NCBI GenBank assembly: GCA_021784495.1
Contig: JAJXSQ010000035.1
Coordinates: 1 to 12,382, forward strand
DNA length: 12,382 nt
DNA from: Myxococcales bacterium
GTDB taxonomy: Bacteria > Myxococcota > Myxococcia > Myxococcales > Anaeromyxobacteraceae
Direction: 5' to 3'
The first letter of the stretch is position 1, and every line of letters begins with the position of its first letter. Below the pieces are notes generated by a model. It was not told the DNA's origin, did no database searches, and saw only the letters and a list, made by a program, of their open reading frames with translations. A program made the translations under genes and the position numbers. Shown here in pieces: positions 1 through 7,618 of this stretch.

Positions 1-369
1 GGCCGGCGCGGGCGGGGCGGGGGGCGCCGCCGGGGCCCGCGCCGCCGCCACCGCCGCCTGGAGGGCGCTCGCCTCGGCGAGGAAGCCCGGCTCGACGTCG
101 TAGGCCACGTCGCCGAGGACGACCGAGGCGTCGACCGCCTCGCCCCCCAGCTCGCGGACCGCGGCGAGCGGCTTCACCTTCCGGAGGAGCTGGTGGGGGT
201 CCTCCGCGCCGGCGACCACCGCGAGGAACCGGACCGCCGGCTCGAGCGCGTAGCTCCGCCCGCGCCCCGCGCCGGCGAGGAGCGTCATGACGTTCCCGAC
301 GAAGTCGATCTTGCCCTGCGCGGCCCAGGAGTCGAGCATCGCCTGGGAGACGAAGAGGAGTCCGGCCAT
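1..369 (-). CDS. Conserved-looking hypothetical protein, N-terminal 123 residues (C-terminus beyond left edge)
   Basis: An open frame of 123 codons runs from ATG at 369 to the left window edge without a stop, so the gene is partial. The start is supported by a GGGAGAGG Shine-Dalgarno about 5 nt upstream. The protein begins MAGLLFVSQAMLDSWAAQGK and has a compact mixed alpha/beta part to about residue 100, including a VVLGDVAYDVEPGFL stretch near residues 83-97. From about residue 105 it becomes Ala/Pro-rich (AAPPAPPAPA), as in a flexible linker leading to something outside the window. I see no signal peptide, membrane segment or catalytic motif. The look is that of lineage-restricted myxobacterial hypothetical proteins, but I cannot name a family. 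It is divergent from thioredoxin across a 132-bp spacer; nothing in the sequence ties the two functionally. Coding status is fairly sure, function unknown. Confidence 0.75.
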   Translation of the reverse strand, partial: MAGLLFVSQAMLDSWAAQGKIDFVGNVMTLLAGAGRGRSYALEPAVRFLAVVAGAEDPHQLLRKVKPLAAVRELGGEAVDASVVLGDVAYDVEPGFLAEASALQAAVAAARAPAAPPAPPAPA

Positions 370-434
370 CGCATCCTCTCCCCCGCCCGGCGCGGGCGAG
401 GAAGGCGTCGACGGTACCACGCCGGCCGAACGGC

Positions 435-463
435 TTGCCAGGCGCGGGCCGGCCGCGTAGAAA
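435..463 (+). promoter_or_regulatory. Sigma70-type promoter for thioredoxin
   Basis: TTGCCA at 435-440 (5 of 6 to the -35 consensus) and TAGAAA at 458-463 (4 of 6 to the -10 consensus) are separated by exactly 17 nt. In DNA this GC-rich such a pair stands out. The predicted transcript start is near 470, leaving a 5' leader of about 30 nt that includes the GAGGAG ribosome site at 491-496. The assignment is by consensus matching only. Confidence 0.55.
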
Positions 464-501
464 ACGGAGGCGGGCCGGCCCTGCCCTCCCGAGGAGACTC
501 C

Positions 502-831
<330 letters not shown>

Positions 832-842
832 TCCCGCCTCGC

Positions 843-862
843 GGGCGCGCCGCGGCGCACCC
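843..862. terminator. GC-rich inverted repeat between convergent trx and rodA, possible bidirectional terminator
   Basis: A 20-nt inverted repeat with one mismatched pair fills the middle of the 51-nt gap between the thioredoxin and rodA stop codons. Allowing a 4-nt loop it would form a stem of seven GC pairs plus one mismatch. There is no T-tract on either side, so it does not meet the classical intrinsic-terminator definition. The placement between convergent genes is the main argument; GC-rich DNA makes such repeats common by chance. Confidence 0.3.
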
Positions 863-882
863 GGCCCGCCCGGCCCGCCGGC

Positions 883-2004
883 TCAGTTGACGAACCGGCG
901 CATGCCGACGTTGGCGAGCAGGCCGAGCCCGGCGAAGACGACCAGCACCGACGAGCCGCCGTAGCTCATGAGCGGGAGGGTGACCCCCACCACCGGCAGC
1001 GCGCCGGTGACCATGCCCACGTTGATCGTCGTCTGCCAGAAGATCATGGCGGTGACGCCGATCGCCAGGAAGTGCCCGAACCGGTCGCGGGCGTTCCCGG
1101 CGATCTCCAGCGCCGAGCCGACCAGCGCGAAGTAGAGCGACAGGAGGAGCGCGCAGCCGACGAAGCCGTGCTCCTCGGCCCAGACGGAGAAGATGAAGTC
1201 GGTGTGCTGCTCCGGCAGGAAGGAGAGCATCGTCTGGGTCCCCTGGCCCCAGCCCTTGCCGAGCCCCTGCCCGGAGCCGACCGCGATCTTCGACTGCAGC
1301 GCGTGGTAGCCGGCGCCGAGGGCGTCGCCCTCCGGGTTCAGGAAGGTCTCCAGCCGCTTGCGCTGGTAGGGCTTCAGGTGGGGGAAGGCGAGCAGCGCCG
1401 CGCCCGAGGCGGCCAGCGCGAGGAGGCCGAGGGTGAGGAAGCGGACGCGCGCGAAGAGCAGCATGGTGATCCCGACGGCCAGCACCACGAGCGCCGTCCC
1501 GAGGTCGGGCTGCTTCAGGACGAGGAGCGCCGGGACCAGGGTGACGGCGAGGGGCGGCGCGAGGCCGAGGAGCCCGCGCGCGTCCTTGCGGCGCTCGTCG
1601 TCGACGTGGAACCAGAGCGCCAGCGCCAGGATCACCGCGAGCTTCGCGAGCTCCGAGGGCTGGACGTTGACCGGGCCGATCCCGATCCAGCGGCGCGCGC
1701 CCATGACCGTCCGCCCCTTCCAGAAGACGAGGAGCAGGAGCGCCACCACCCCGCCGTAGAAGGGCCAGGCCAGCCGCTGCAGGGCCCGGTAGTCGAAGAG
1801 CGTGAGGGCGAGCGCCACCAGGAGGCCGGCCCCCATCCACCAGCTCTGGGCGATCCAGACCGGCGCCCGGGCGCCGCGCGACGCCGCGGCGAGGTTCCAC
1901 AGGCCGATCCCGGCGATGGCCAGCGCCAGGAGCGCCACGTGCCAGGGGAAGTGGGCGTAGCGGCGCCGGTCGGTGGACGCGGCCAGCGAGATCTCAGGTG
2001 CCAC
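883..2004 (-). CDS. rodA: RodA, SEDS-family peptidoglycan glycosyltransferase of the elongation complex
   Basis: RodA polymerises lipid II into glycan strands for side-wall growth, working with PBP2. The protein (373 residues from GTG at 2004) has about ten hydrophobic helices and the SEDS hallmarks: KQPDLGTA at residues 164-171, LPEQHTDFIF with Glu265 and Asp269, and VGVTLPLMSYGGSS near 339-352. Asp167 and Asp269 match the acidic residues essential in studied RodA proteins. Length fits the family (about 370). An alternative GTG at 2013 adds three residues, but GGGAGG abuts that codon, whereas it lies 8 nt before the GTG at 2004, so I prefer 2004. The start overlaps the end of the PBP2 gene by 11 nt, implying translational coupling. 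It is the last gene of the mreC-mreD-mrdA-rodA operon and converges on thioredoxin. The FtsW paralogue is less likely because the partner here is PBP2 next to MreC/MreD. Confidence 0.95.
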   Translation of the reverse strand: MAPEISLAASTDRRRYAHFPWHVALLALAIAGIGLWNLAAASRGARAPVWIAQSWWMGAGLLVALALTLFDYRALQRLAWPFYGGVVALLLLVFWKGRTVMGARRWIGIGPVNVQPSELAKLAVILALALWFHVDDERRKDARGLLGLAPPLAVTLVPALLVLKQPDLGTALVVLAVGITMLLFARVRFLTLGLLALAASGAALLAFPHLKPYQRKRLETFLNPEGDALGAGYHALQSKIAVGSGQGLGKGWGQGTQTMLSFLPEQHTDFIFSVWAEEHGFVGCALLLSLYFALVGSALEIAGNARDRFGHFLAIGVTAMIFWQTTINVGMVTGALPVVGVTLPLMSYGGSSVLVVFAGLGLLANVGMRRFVN

Positions 2005-3934
2005 CGGGCCCACCTCCCGTGCGCGTCGCGCCGGCCCTCGCCGCGCGATCCTCCTGCTGGAGGGTGAAGTAGGCCTCGAGGACCGCGTGGGCCGTCGGGG
2101 CCGCCGCCGCCGCGCCGAAGCCGGAGTGCTCCGCCAGCACCACCACCACGATCTGCGGGTCCTCCGCCGGGGCGAACGCGGCGAACCAGGCGTGGTCCCG
2201 CTCGAAGTAGCCGACCTGCTCCGCCCGGAGCCGCCGCGCGCCCATCCGCACCACCTGGGCGGTCCCGGTCTTCCCGGCCACCCGGACCGTCGCCAGCCGC
2301 TGCGCGTAGGCGGTGCCGAACGGCTCGTTGACCGCGGCGAGCAGGCCGCGGAGCACGGTGGCGCGCGTCGAGGGGGCGAGGGCCACCCGCCCCCGCTCCT
2401 CGGGCGCGAAGGACTGCAGCACCCGGCCGTCCGCGTCCTCGACCCGGAGCACGACCTGCGGCCGCCAGAGGATCCCGGTGGCGAGCGCGCCGTAGAGGAC
2501 CACCTGCTGCATGGGGGTGACGTTGACGTCCCCCTGGCCGATCGCCTCGTTGACGGCCATGCCCCGCTGGTAGCCCCCGGCGACGTGCGCGTCGGACCAG
2601 GCGACGTCGGGGATCACCCCGGGCACCTCCCCGGCCACGTCGAACCCGGTCGGCGCGCCCAGCCCGAGGCGGCGGGCCCACCGGGCGATCAGGTCGGCGC
2701 CGAGCTGCGCGCCGGCCGTGTAGAAGAAGACGTCGCAGCTCGCCCCCAGGGCGTGGGTGAAGTCGACCGCCCCGTGGCCCTGCTCGGCGTCGCAGCGCCA
2801 GCGCGCCCGCCCCATCGCGAACCAGCCGGGGCACTGGACGACGGTCGCCGGCCGGAAGATCCCCTCCTCGAGCGCGGCGATGGTGGTGACCGGCTTGAAG
2901 GTCGAGCCGGGGTGGTAGTGCTGCTGCACGGACCGGAAGAGCTCCGGCTGGAGCGGATCGGCCCGGATCTGCTGGAGCGCCTGCGCGGTGATGCGGCCGG
3001 TCATCTGGTTCGGGTCCGGCGAGGGGCGATCGACCACGGCGAGGAGGAAGCCGGTGCGCGCGTCCATCGCCAGGACGACCCCGGCCGCCGCCGGGAAGGC
3101 CTTCTCGGCCACCTGCTGGAGCCGCCAGTCGATGGAGAGGACCAGGTTGTGGCCCGGCGTCGAGGGGACGACGCGGCTCCCGTCGGCGATCAGCTCGCCG
3201 ACCTTCTCCCGGCCGCGCGCGTCCACCGCGATCCGCCGCTTGCCGTCGACGCCGCGCAGCTCGCGCTCGTAGCGGCGCTCGAGCCCGCGGCGCCCGACGA
3301 AGTCGCCAGGCAGGTAGGGGGCCTGCCGGCTCCCCTCCTGCGGTTGCGCCTCGTCGAGCCTCCGCAGCTCGTCCGGCCCGATCTCGCTCATGTAGCCGAG
3401 GAGGTGCCCCCCCTGGCGCCCCCAGGGGTAGAAGCGGTGCGGCGTCGCCTGCACGTCCACGCCCGGGAGGTCGAGGGCGTTCGCCTCCAGGGCGTCGAGC
3501 TCCTCGCGCTTCACGTCCACCTTCACCGTGAAGGGCCGGAACCGCTCGAGCGCCCCCGCCGACGCCAGGAGCCCCTGGGCGCGCGCGAGCTCGTCGGAGG
3601 AGAGCGCCAGCACCGCGGCGAGCCGGTCGAGGATGTCCCCGCACTGCTTCCCGCAGTAGAAGGGGGTGAGGGTGACGTCGTAGCTCGGGCGCGAGTCGAC
3701 GAGCACGGTGCGCCCCCGGTCGAGGATCTGGCCGCGATCGGCCGGGACCCGCAGCTCCTTGACGTAGTTCTCGTCGGCCCGCCCCTTGTACTCGTCTCCG
3801 TGGACGATCTGGAGCTGGAAGAGCCGCGCGAGCAGCAGGAGCCACGCCAGGAGGACCCCCGCGCCGGCCCACGCGAGCCGGGAGCGGACCGACCGCGGGG
3901 AGGCACCGGGCGCCGAGGGTGGGAGGTGGGGCAC
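1994..3934 (-). CDS. mrdA: Penicillin-binding protein 2, class B transpeptidase of the elongation complex
   Basis: PBP2 crosslinks peptidoglycan during elongation and is the obligate partner of RodA. The 646-residue protein has a short cytoplasmic tail, one membrane anchor (about residues 20-40), a dimerisation/pedestal domain with ADRGQILDRG (65-74), and a transpeptidase domain. The three catalytic motifs are all present: STFK with nucleophile Ser344, SCD at 399-401 (the SxN-position motif, of the SxD form usual in PBP2), and KTG at 555-557. Length matches the family (about 600-650). The start is GTG at 3934, 6 nt after the mreD stop, with only a weak GGGGTGA ribosome site, so coupling to mreD is likely. 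The Ala/Gly-rich C-terminus overlaps rodA. Cys94 and Cys98 form an uncommon-looking CGKQC motif in the periplasmic pedestal; Cys368 and Cys381 flank the CPGWF segment. FtsI is excluded by context and by the pedestal layout. Confidence 0.95.
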   Translation of the reverse strand: MPHLPPSAPGASPRSVRSRLAWAGAGVLLAWLLLLARLFQLQIVHGDEYKGRADENYVKELRVPADRGQILDRGRTVLVDSRPSYDVTLTPFYCGKQCGDILDRLAAVLALSSDELARAQGLLASAGALERFRPFTVKVDVKREELDALEANALDLPGVDVQATPHRFYPWGRQGGHLLGYMSEIGPDELRRLDEAQPQEGSRQAPYLPGDFVGRRGLERRYERELRGVDGKRRIAVDARGREKVGELIADGSRVVPSTPGHNLVLSIDWRLQQVAEKAFPAAAGVVLAMDARTGFLLAVVDRPSPDPNQMTGRITAQALQQIRADPLQPELFRSVQQHYHPGSTFKPVTTIAALEEGIFRPATVVQCPGWFAMGRARWRCDAEQGHGAVDFTHALGASCDVFFYTAGAQLGADLIARWARRLGLGAPTGFDVAGEVPGVIPDVAWSDAHVAGGYQRGMAVNEAIGQGDVNVTPMQQVVLYGALATGILWRPQVVLRVEDADGRVLQSFAPEERGRVALAPSTRATVLRGLLAAVNEPFGTAYAQRLATVRVAGKTGTAQVVRMGARRLRAEQVGYFERDHAWFAAFAPAEDPQIVVVVLAEHSGFGAAAAAPTAHAVLEAYFTLQQEDRAARAGATRTGGGPGGT

Positions 3935-3940
3935 GGCGGG

Positions 3941-4447
3941 TCACCCCATCAGCTCGGGCGCGTCGGCGCCGAGCCAGCCGTCGAGGCGCCGCAGCGCGGC
4001 GCGGAGGAGCGGGGCGGCGAGGCCGGTGACGACCGCCTCGGCGAGCGCCCGGGAGAGGAGGCCCCACCCCGGCCGCGCGTCCGGCGGCCCGACGAGTCGG
4101 GCGAGGCCGATCGCGCCGGCGTCCACCCCGAGGACCACGGCCCCGGCGAGGAGGGCGAAGGCCGTTCGCCCGCGCAGGTCCACCGCCGCGGCGACGGCGC
4201 GCGCGAGGAGGAAGGCCGCGACCGCGAGGAAGGTCATGAGCCCCTTCGGCGACCCGGTGACGAGGTCGAGGACGTAGCCGATGGCCGCCGCGCCGACCAC
4301 CCCCTCGACCATCGCCGCCTCGACCGCGAGGTGGGCGACGAGCACCGCCGCCAGGCAGAGCGGCACCCCGCCGCCGAGCTGGGCGAGGAGCGCCGCCTCC
4401 AGCGCCGAGAGGAGGAGCGCCAGCGCCGCGTAGGCGAGCGGCTTCAC
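3941..4447 (-). CDS. mreD: MreD, rod-shape-determining membrane protein
   Basis: MreD is a small polytopic inner-membrane subunit of the elongation complex that binds MreC. The 168-residue protein is very hydrophobic, with five or six predicted helices (roughly residues 4-22, 28-46, 48-62, 68-88, 97-118, 132-150), and contains GYVLDLVTGSPKGLMTFL (57-74), which resembles the G-x-x-x-D-x-x-x-G-x-P-x-G segment seen in MreD proteins. The start GTG at 4447 overlaps the mreC stop as GTGA and has GGAG 8 nt upstream inside mreC, so I truncate the much longer open frame, whose upstream part only shadows mreC. It ends 6 nt before the PBP2 start. MreD sequences are poorly conserved, so position between mreC and mrdA carries much of the assignment. 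Confidence 0.9.
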   Translation of the reverse strand: MKPLAYAALALLLSALEAALLAQLGGGVPLCLAAVLVAHLAVEAAMVEGVVGAAAIGYVLDLVTGSPKGLMTFLAVAAFLLARAVAAAVDLRGRTAFALLAGAVVLGVDAGAIGLARLVGPPDARPGWGLLSRALAEAVVTGLAAPLLRAALRRLDGWLGADAPELMG

Positions 4448-5319
4448 GGCACCGGCTCCGCCCCGGGCACCGGCGGGAGCGCGTCCTCCGGCCGGGCGCC
4501 GGACGTGACGACCAGCACCTCCTCGACCCGGGTCGGATCGACCGCGGGGATCACCTCGGCCTCCACGAAGAGGCCGTGGGAGCCCCGCCGCAGGTGGGTC
4601 ACCCGGCCCACCGGGATCCCCGGCGGGAAGACGGCGTCGGTCCCGGAGGTGACGAGCCGATCCCCCTCGATGACGTCCTCGACCCGCAGCGCGTAGTCGA
4701 GGCGGGCCAGCTCCGGGCGCCCGAGGCCGCGGACGTCGGCCCGGACCCGCGTCCGCTCCACGCGGACGGCGACCGAGCTGTTGCGGTCGACCACCAGGAG
4801 CACGTCCGCGGTGCCGCCGGTCGTGGAGTGGATCCGCCCCACCAGGCCGTCGGCGGTGACCACCGGCATCGCCCGGGCGAGCCCGTCGCCGCTGCCGCGG
4901 TCGATGGTGAGGATCTGGAGCCCGGCCGGGCCGATCCGGATCCCGACGACCCGGGCGCCGACGTAGCGGCGCTCCGACCCCGCGGCGGCGATCCCCAGGA
5001 GGCGGCGCAGGCGCTCGTTCTCGGCCCGCTCCACGCCGAGCTGCTGCCGCTCGAGCTCGAGCCGGCGGTTCTCGCGCACCAGGCGCTCCGCCCGGGCCCG
5101 CGCCCCACGCAGCGCGAGGTAGCCGTCCCAGACCTCGAGGATCCCGGTGACGGCCGCGCCCACCGCCCGCTCGATCGGCGCGGTCACGAGGAGCACGGCG
5201 CGGTCGAGGGCGGAGCGGGCCGGCGGCTGGCGCGCGTGGGCGACGTAGACGGCGAACGGAAAGACGAGCAGCACCGCGGCGAGGACGAGCTCGCGATACC
5301 GCCTGATGAGCTGGAGCAC
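4444..5319 (-). CDS. mreC: MreC, rod-shape-determining periplasmic scaffold
   Basis: MreC is a bitopic inner-membrane protein whose periplasmic beta-domains assemble into filaments and activate PBP2-RodA. The 291-residue protein has a short basic cytoplasmic start (RRYRE), one membrane helix (about 10-28), a heptad-rich charged coiled coil (about 72-108), and the two beta-barrel MreC domain, with MPVVTADGLVGRI (151-163), VVDRNSSVAV (177-186) and the highly typical GDRLVTSGTDAVFPPGIPVG at 219-238. Length is normal (about 270-370). GTG at 5319 follows GGAG by 5 nt. It is the promoter-proximal gene of the elongation operon, about 24 nt downstream of the predicted transcript start. The gene usually preceding it, mreB, is absent: the upstream neighbour is the divergent prolyl isomerase. 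The C-terminal tail is Pro/Ala/Glu-rich and probably unstructured. Confidence 0.96.
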   Translation of the reverse strand: MLQLIRRYRELVLAAVLLVFPFAVYVAHARQPPARSALDRAVLLVTAPIERAVGAAVTGILEVWDGYLALRGARARAERLVRENRRLELERQQLGVERAENERLRRLLGIAAAGSERRYVGARVVGIRIGPAGLQILTIDRGSGDGLARAMPVVTADGLVGRIHSTTGGTADVLLVVDRNSSVAVRVERTRVRADVRGLGRPELARLDYALRVEDVIEGDRLVTSGTDAVFPPGIPVGRVTHLRRGSHGLFVEAEVIPAVDPTRVEEVLVVTSGARPEDALPPVPGAEPVP

Positions 5320-5345
5320 CGGTTCTCCGCCAGGGCCAAATTCCC

Positions 5346-5373
5346 TTGCATTTTAGCGACTGTCGGCTACTTT
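5346..5373 (+). promoter_or_regulatory. Weak candidate promoter for ppiD-maf-yggS, overlapping the mreC promoter
   Basis: On the plus strand TTGCAT (5346-5351, 3 of 6) and TACTTT (5368-5373, 3 of 6) are 16 nt apart. Taken alone this is a poor match. It is listed because this short AT-rich island is the only promoter-like DNA upstream of the plus-strand gene. Its elements overlap or abut those of the mreC promoter. The imperfect dyad centre CGACTGTCG (5357-5365) lies in both spacers and could be an operator, with little to support that. Confidence 0.3.
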
Positions 5374-5379
5374 GTTCAA
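5350..5379 (-). promoter_or_regulatory. Sigma70-type promoter for the mreC-mreD-mrdA-rodA operon
   Basis: Read on the minus strand, TTGAAC (5379-5374, 4 of 6) and TAAAAT (5355-5350, 5 of 6) are separated by 18 nt in the most AT-rich stretch of the window. The predicted transcript start is near 5343, giving a leader of about 24 nt before the GTG of mreC, long enough to hold its GGAG ribosome site. Confidence 0.6.
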
Positions 5380-5442
5380 CCTTCCGGAGGCCGCCGCGCG
5401 CCGTCCGGTCCCACACGAGTCTTCCAGGAGCCGTCGGGTCAC

Positions 5443-7032
5443 ATGCTCGATAACCTCAGGGCGAACAAGGGCGGCATCATCACCTACCTGTTCCTCTTCG
5501 CCATCATCATCGTCTTCATCGTCAGCTTCGGCCCCGGCTCGCTCGACAAGGGCTGCACCGCCGGGCGGTCGGCGACCTGGGCCGCGCGGGTGAACGGCAC
5601 CACCATCCCCGCCGCCTCCTACGAGCGCGCCTACCAGAACCTCCTGCGCGGCCTCCAGCAGCAGGCCGGCCCCGCGTTCAGCCGCGAGCTGGCCGAGCAG
5701 ATGGGGCTCCAGACGATGGCGCTCGACCAGCTCGTGGAGCGGACCCTGGCGGTCGACGAGGCCGGGCGCCGGGGCCTCGCGATCACCGACGACCAGCTCG
5801 CGAGCACCATCATGGCCCTCCCCGCCTTCGAGACGGGCGGACACTTCGACCGGGACCTCTACCAGCGGACGGTCTCGAGCGTCTACGGCTCCCCGGCGCG
5901 CTTCGAGGCGGAGCTCCGGGAGGAGCTGCTCCGCCAGCGGGTGATGGCCGCGGTGCGCGAGACGGTGAAGGTGCCGGAGGCGGAGGTCCACCAGGCCTGG
6001 GCCGACGAGCACGATCGCGCCTCGCTCCTCTTCGTCCGCTTCCCCGCCGCGGCGGCCGCCGCCGAGGTGCGCCCGCCCTCCGCCGCCGAGGTCACCGCCT
6101 TCGCCGCCTCGGCCCGGGGGCGGATCGAGGCCTTCTACGCCGCCAACCCCGCCCGCTTCGACGAGCCGCGGCGCGTCCGGGCCCGGCACATCCTCGTCGC
6201 CCTCCCCGCGGACGCCACCGACGCCCAGGTCGCGGCGGCCCGGGCCCGGATCGACGGGCTGGCCGCGCGGCTCGCCCGGGGGGAGGACTTCGCCAAGGTC
6301 GCGGCCGAGGCCTCCGACGACCGCAACACGCGCGCCCACGGGGGCGACCTCGGGGTGGTGGCCGAGGGGCTGGTGGAGAAGCCCTTCGCCGACGCCGCGC
6401 TGGCGCTCGCCGCCGGCGCGGTCTCGGCGCCGGTCCGGACCCGCGCCGGCTGGCACCTGATCCGGGTCGACGAGGTCTTCCCGGTGAAGAAGGTCCCGCT
6501 GGACGCGGCGCGCCCGGTGATCGCGCGCGAGCTGCTGGTGAAGGACCGGGCCGAGGCCCTCGCCCAGGCGCGGGCCGCCGCCGCCCTCGCCGCCGCCGGG
6601 ACGCGCCCGCTCGCCGAGCTCTTCCCCGCCGCGGGCGGCGGCGCCAAGGCGCACGGCCGGGTGGTGAAGCTCGGCGGCGCGGTGCTCGCCGCCGAGTCGA
6701 CCGGCCCCTTCGGCGCCGGCACCTTCGTCCCCCGCCTCGGCGACGTCCCCGGCCTGGCCGCGGCGGCCCTCGCCGGCACGGTCGGCAAGCCCCTCCCCTC
6801 CGTCTGGAAGACCCCCGAGGGGCCGGTCGTCGCGGTCCTCGAGCGGCGCGATCGCCCCGACGCCGGGCGCTACCCGGCCGAGCGCGGCGAGGTGGCCTCG
6901 CGCCTGCGCCGCCGGCTCGAGCCCCAGGTCGAGGCGGCCTGGATGAAGCTGCTGCGCGACGCCGCGAAGGTGCAGGTCAACCCCGCGGTGCTCCGCAGCG
7001 CGGCGGCGGCCGCCGACCCCGACGCCGGGTAG
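5443..7032 (+). CDS. ppiD: PpiD/SurA-like membrane-anchored peptidyl-prolyl cis-trans isomerase
   Basis: The protein (529 residues) would be a periplasmic foldase anchored in the inner membrane, helping newly exported proteins. It starts MLDNLRANKGG, followed by one strong membrane helix (about 11-29), then a SurA/PpiD-type chaperone domain beginning VNGTTIPAASYERAYQNLL (50-68), and one parvulin domain (about 244-345). In that domain, HIL (His249), GGDLG and GWHLI (His338) are conserved, so isomerase activity is plausible, unlike E. coli PpiD whose parvulin domain is considered inactive. The ATG at 5443 is chosen because it puts the membrane helix at the N-terminus; upstream in-frame sequence runs back through mreC's antisense. 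The best ribosome site, AGGAG at 5426-5430, is a long 12 nt away. It heads a ppiD-maf-yggS set and is divergent from the elongation operon. One cysteine (Cys38) follows the helix. The exact name PpiD versus a related SurA-like foldase is inferred from topology. Confidence 0.88.
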   Translation: MLDNLRANKGGIITYLFLFAIIIVFIVSFGPGSLDKGCTAGRSATWAARVNGTTIPAASYERAYQNLLRGLQQQAGPAFSRELAEQMGLQTMALDQLVERTLAVDEAGRRGLAITDDQLASTIMALPAFETGGHFDRDLYQRTVSSVYGSPARFEAELREELLRQRVMAAVRETVKVPEAEVHQAWADEHDRASLLFVRFPAAAAAAEVRPPSAAEVTAFAASARGRIEAFYAANPARFDEPRRVRARHILVALPADATDAQVAAARARIDGLAARLARGEDFAKVAAEASDDRNTRAHGGDLGVVAEGLVEKPFADAALALAAGAVSAPVRTRAGWHLIRVDEVFPVKKVPLDAARPVIARELLVKDRAEALAQARAAAALAAAGTRPLAELFPAAGGGAKAHGRVVKLGGAVLAAESTGPFGAGTFVPRLGDVPGLAAAALAGTVGKPLPSVWKTPEGPVVAVLERRDRPDAGRYPAERGEVASRLRRRLEPQVEAAWMKLLRDAAKVQVNPAVLRSAAAAADPDAG

Positions 7033-7042
7033 CCGGGGCCGC

Positions 7043-7618
7043 GTGGCGACGCTCACCCTCGCGTCGGCCAGCCCGCGGCGGCGGGCGCTGCTGGCCGAGC
7101 TCGGGTTCCAGCTCGAGATCCGGCCCGCCGAGACCGACGAGCGCCCCCACCCCGGCGAGCTCCCCGGGGACTACGTCCGGCGGGTGGCGCGGGAGAAGGC
7201 GCGCGCCGTCGGCGGAGCGCTGGTCCTGGCGGCCGACACCTCGGTCGCGGTCGACGACCGGATCCTCGGCAAGCCGCGCGACGCGGCCGACGCCGCGGCC
7301 ATGCTCCGGCTCCTCTCCGGGCGCGGCCACGACGTCCTGACCGCGGTCTGCGTCCGCCGCCCCGCCGGCGGGCTCGAGCTGGACGCGGTGGCGACCACCC
7401 GCGTCGAGGTGGCGCCGCTCGACGAGGCGGTGATCGCCTGGTACGTCGCCACCGGCGAGCCGCTCGACAAGGCGGGCGCCTACGCGCTCCAGGGGCGCTT
7501 CGGCGCGTTCGTCCGGGCGGTGCGCGGCAGCGTGAGCGGCGTGGTCGGCCTCCCGCTCGACGAGACCCTGGCGCTGCTCCGCCGGGCCGGCTTCCCCCTC
7601 CCCTGGGAGGCGCGGTGA
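7043..7618 (+). CDS. maf: Maf family nucleoside triphosphate pyrophosphatase, YhdE-like
   Basis: Maf proteins hydrolyse non-canonical or selected nucleoside triphosphates to monophosphates; YhdE-type members prefer dTTP and UTP. The 191-residue protein shows the family motifs: LASASPRRRALL near the N-terminus (6-17), AADTSVAVDDRILGKP (63-78) with catalytic-base candidate Asp65, SGRGHDVLTAV (92-102), TGEPLDKAGAYALQG (137-151) and GSVSGVVGLPL (162-172). The DKAGAYALQG form with Lys143 and Gln150 points to the YhdE subgroup rather than YceF. Length is standard (about 190-200). It starts with GTG at 7043, 10 nt after the ppiD stop, with no clear ribosome site, suggesting coupled translation. Its stop overlaps the next start as GTGA. 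Overproduced Maf blocks septation in Bacillus, but nothing in this sequence shows that role here. Confidence 0.93.
   Translation: MATLTLASASPRRRALLAELGFQLEIRPAETDERPHPGELPGDYVRRVAREKARAVGGALVLAADTSVAVDDRILGKPRDAADAAAMLRLLSGRGHDVLTAVCVRRPAGGLELDAVATTRVEVAPLDEAVIAWYVATGEPLDKAGAYALQGRFGAFVRAVRGSVSGVVGLPLDETLALLRRAGFPLPWEAR

Noticed and set aside
193..501. In-frame N-terminal extension of thioredoxin from an upstream start
   Set aside because: The extra residues are Arg/Pro/Gly-rich with no family likeness and run antisense over the hypothetical gene; a strong GAGGAG site directly supports ATG at 502.
1973..4696. A 907-codon plus-strand open frame
   Set aside because: It is antisense to PBP2, mreD and mreC, with a Gly/Arg/Pro/Glu-rich low-complexity translation typical of shadow frames in GC-rich DNA.
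5353..7056. A 567-codon minus-strand open frame opposite ppiD
   Set aside because: The translation is repetitive Gly/Arg/Leu/His without domains, while the opposite strand encodes a convincing foldase.
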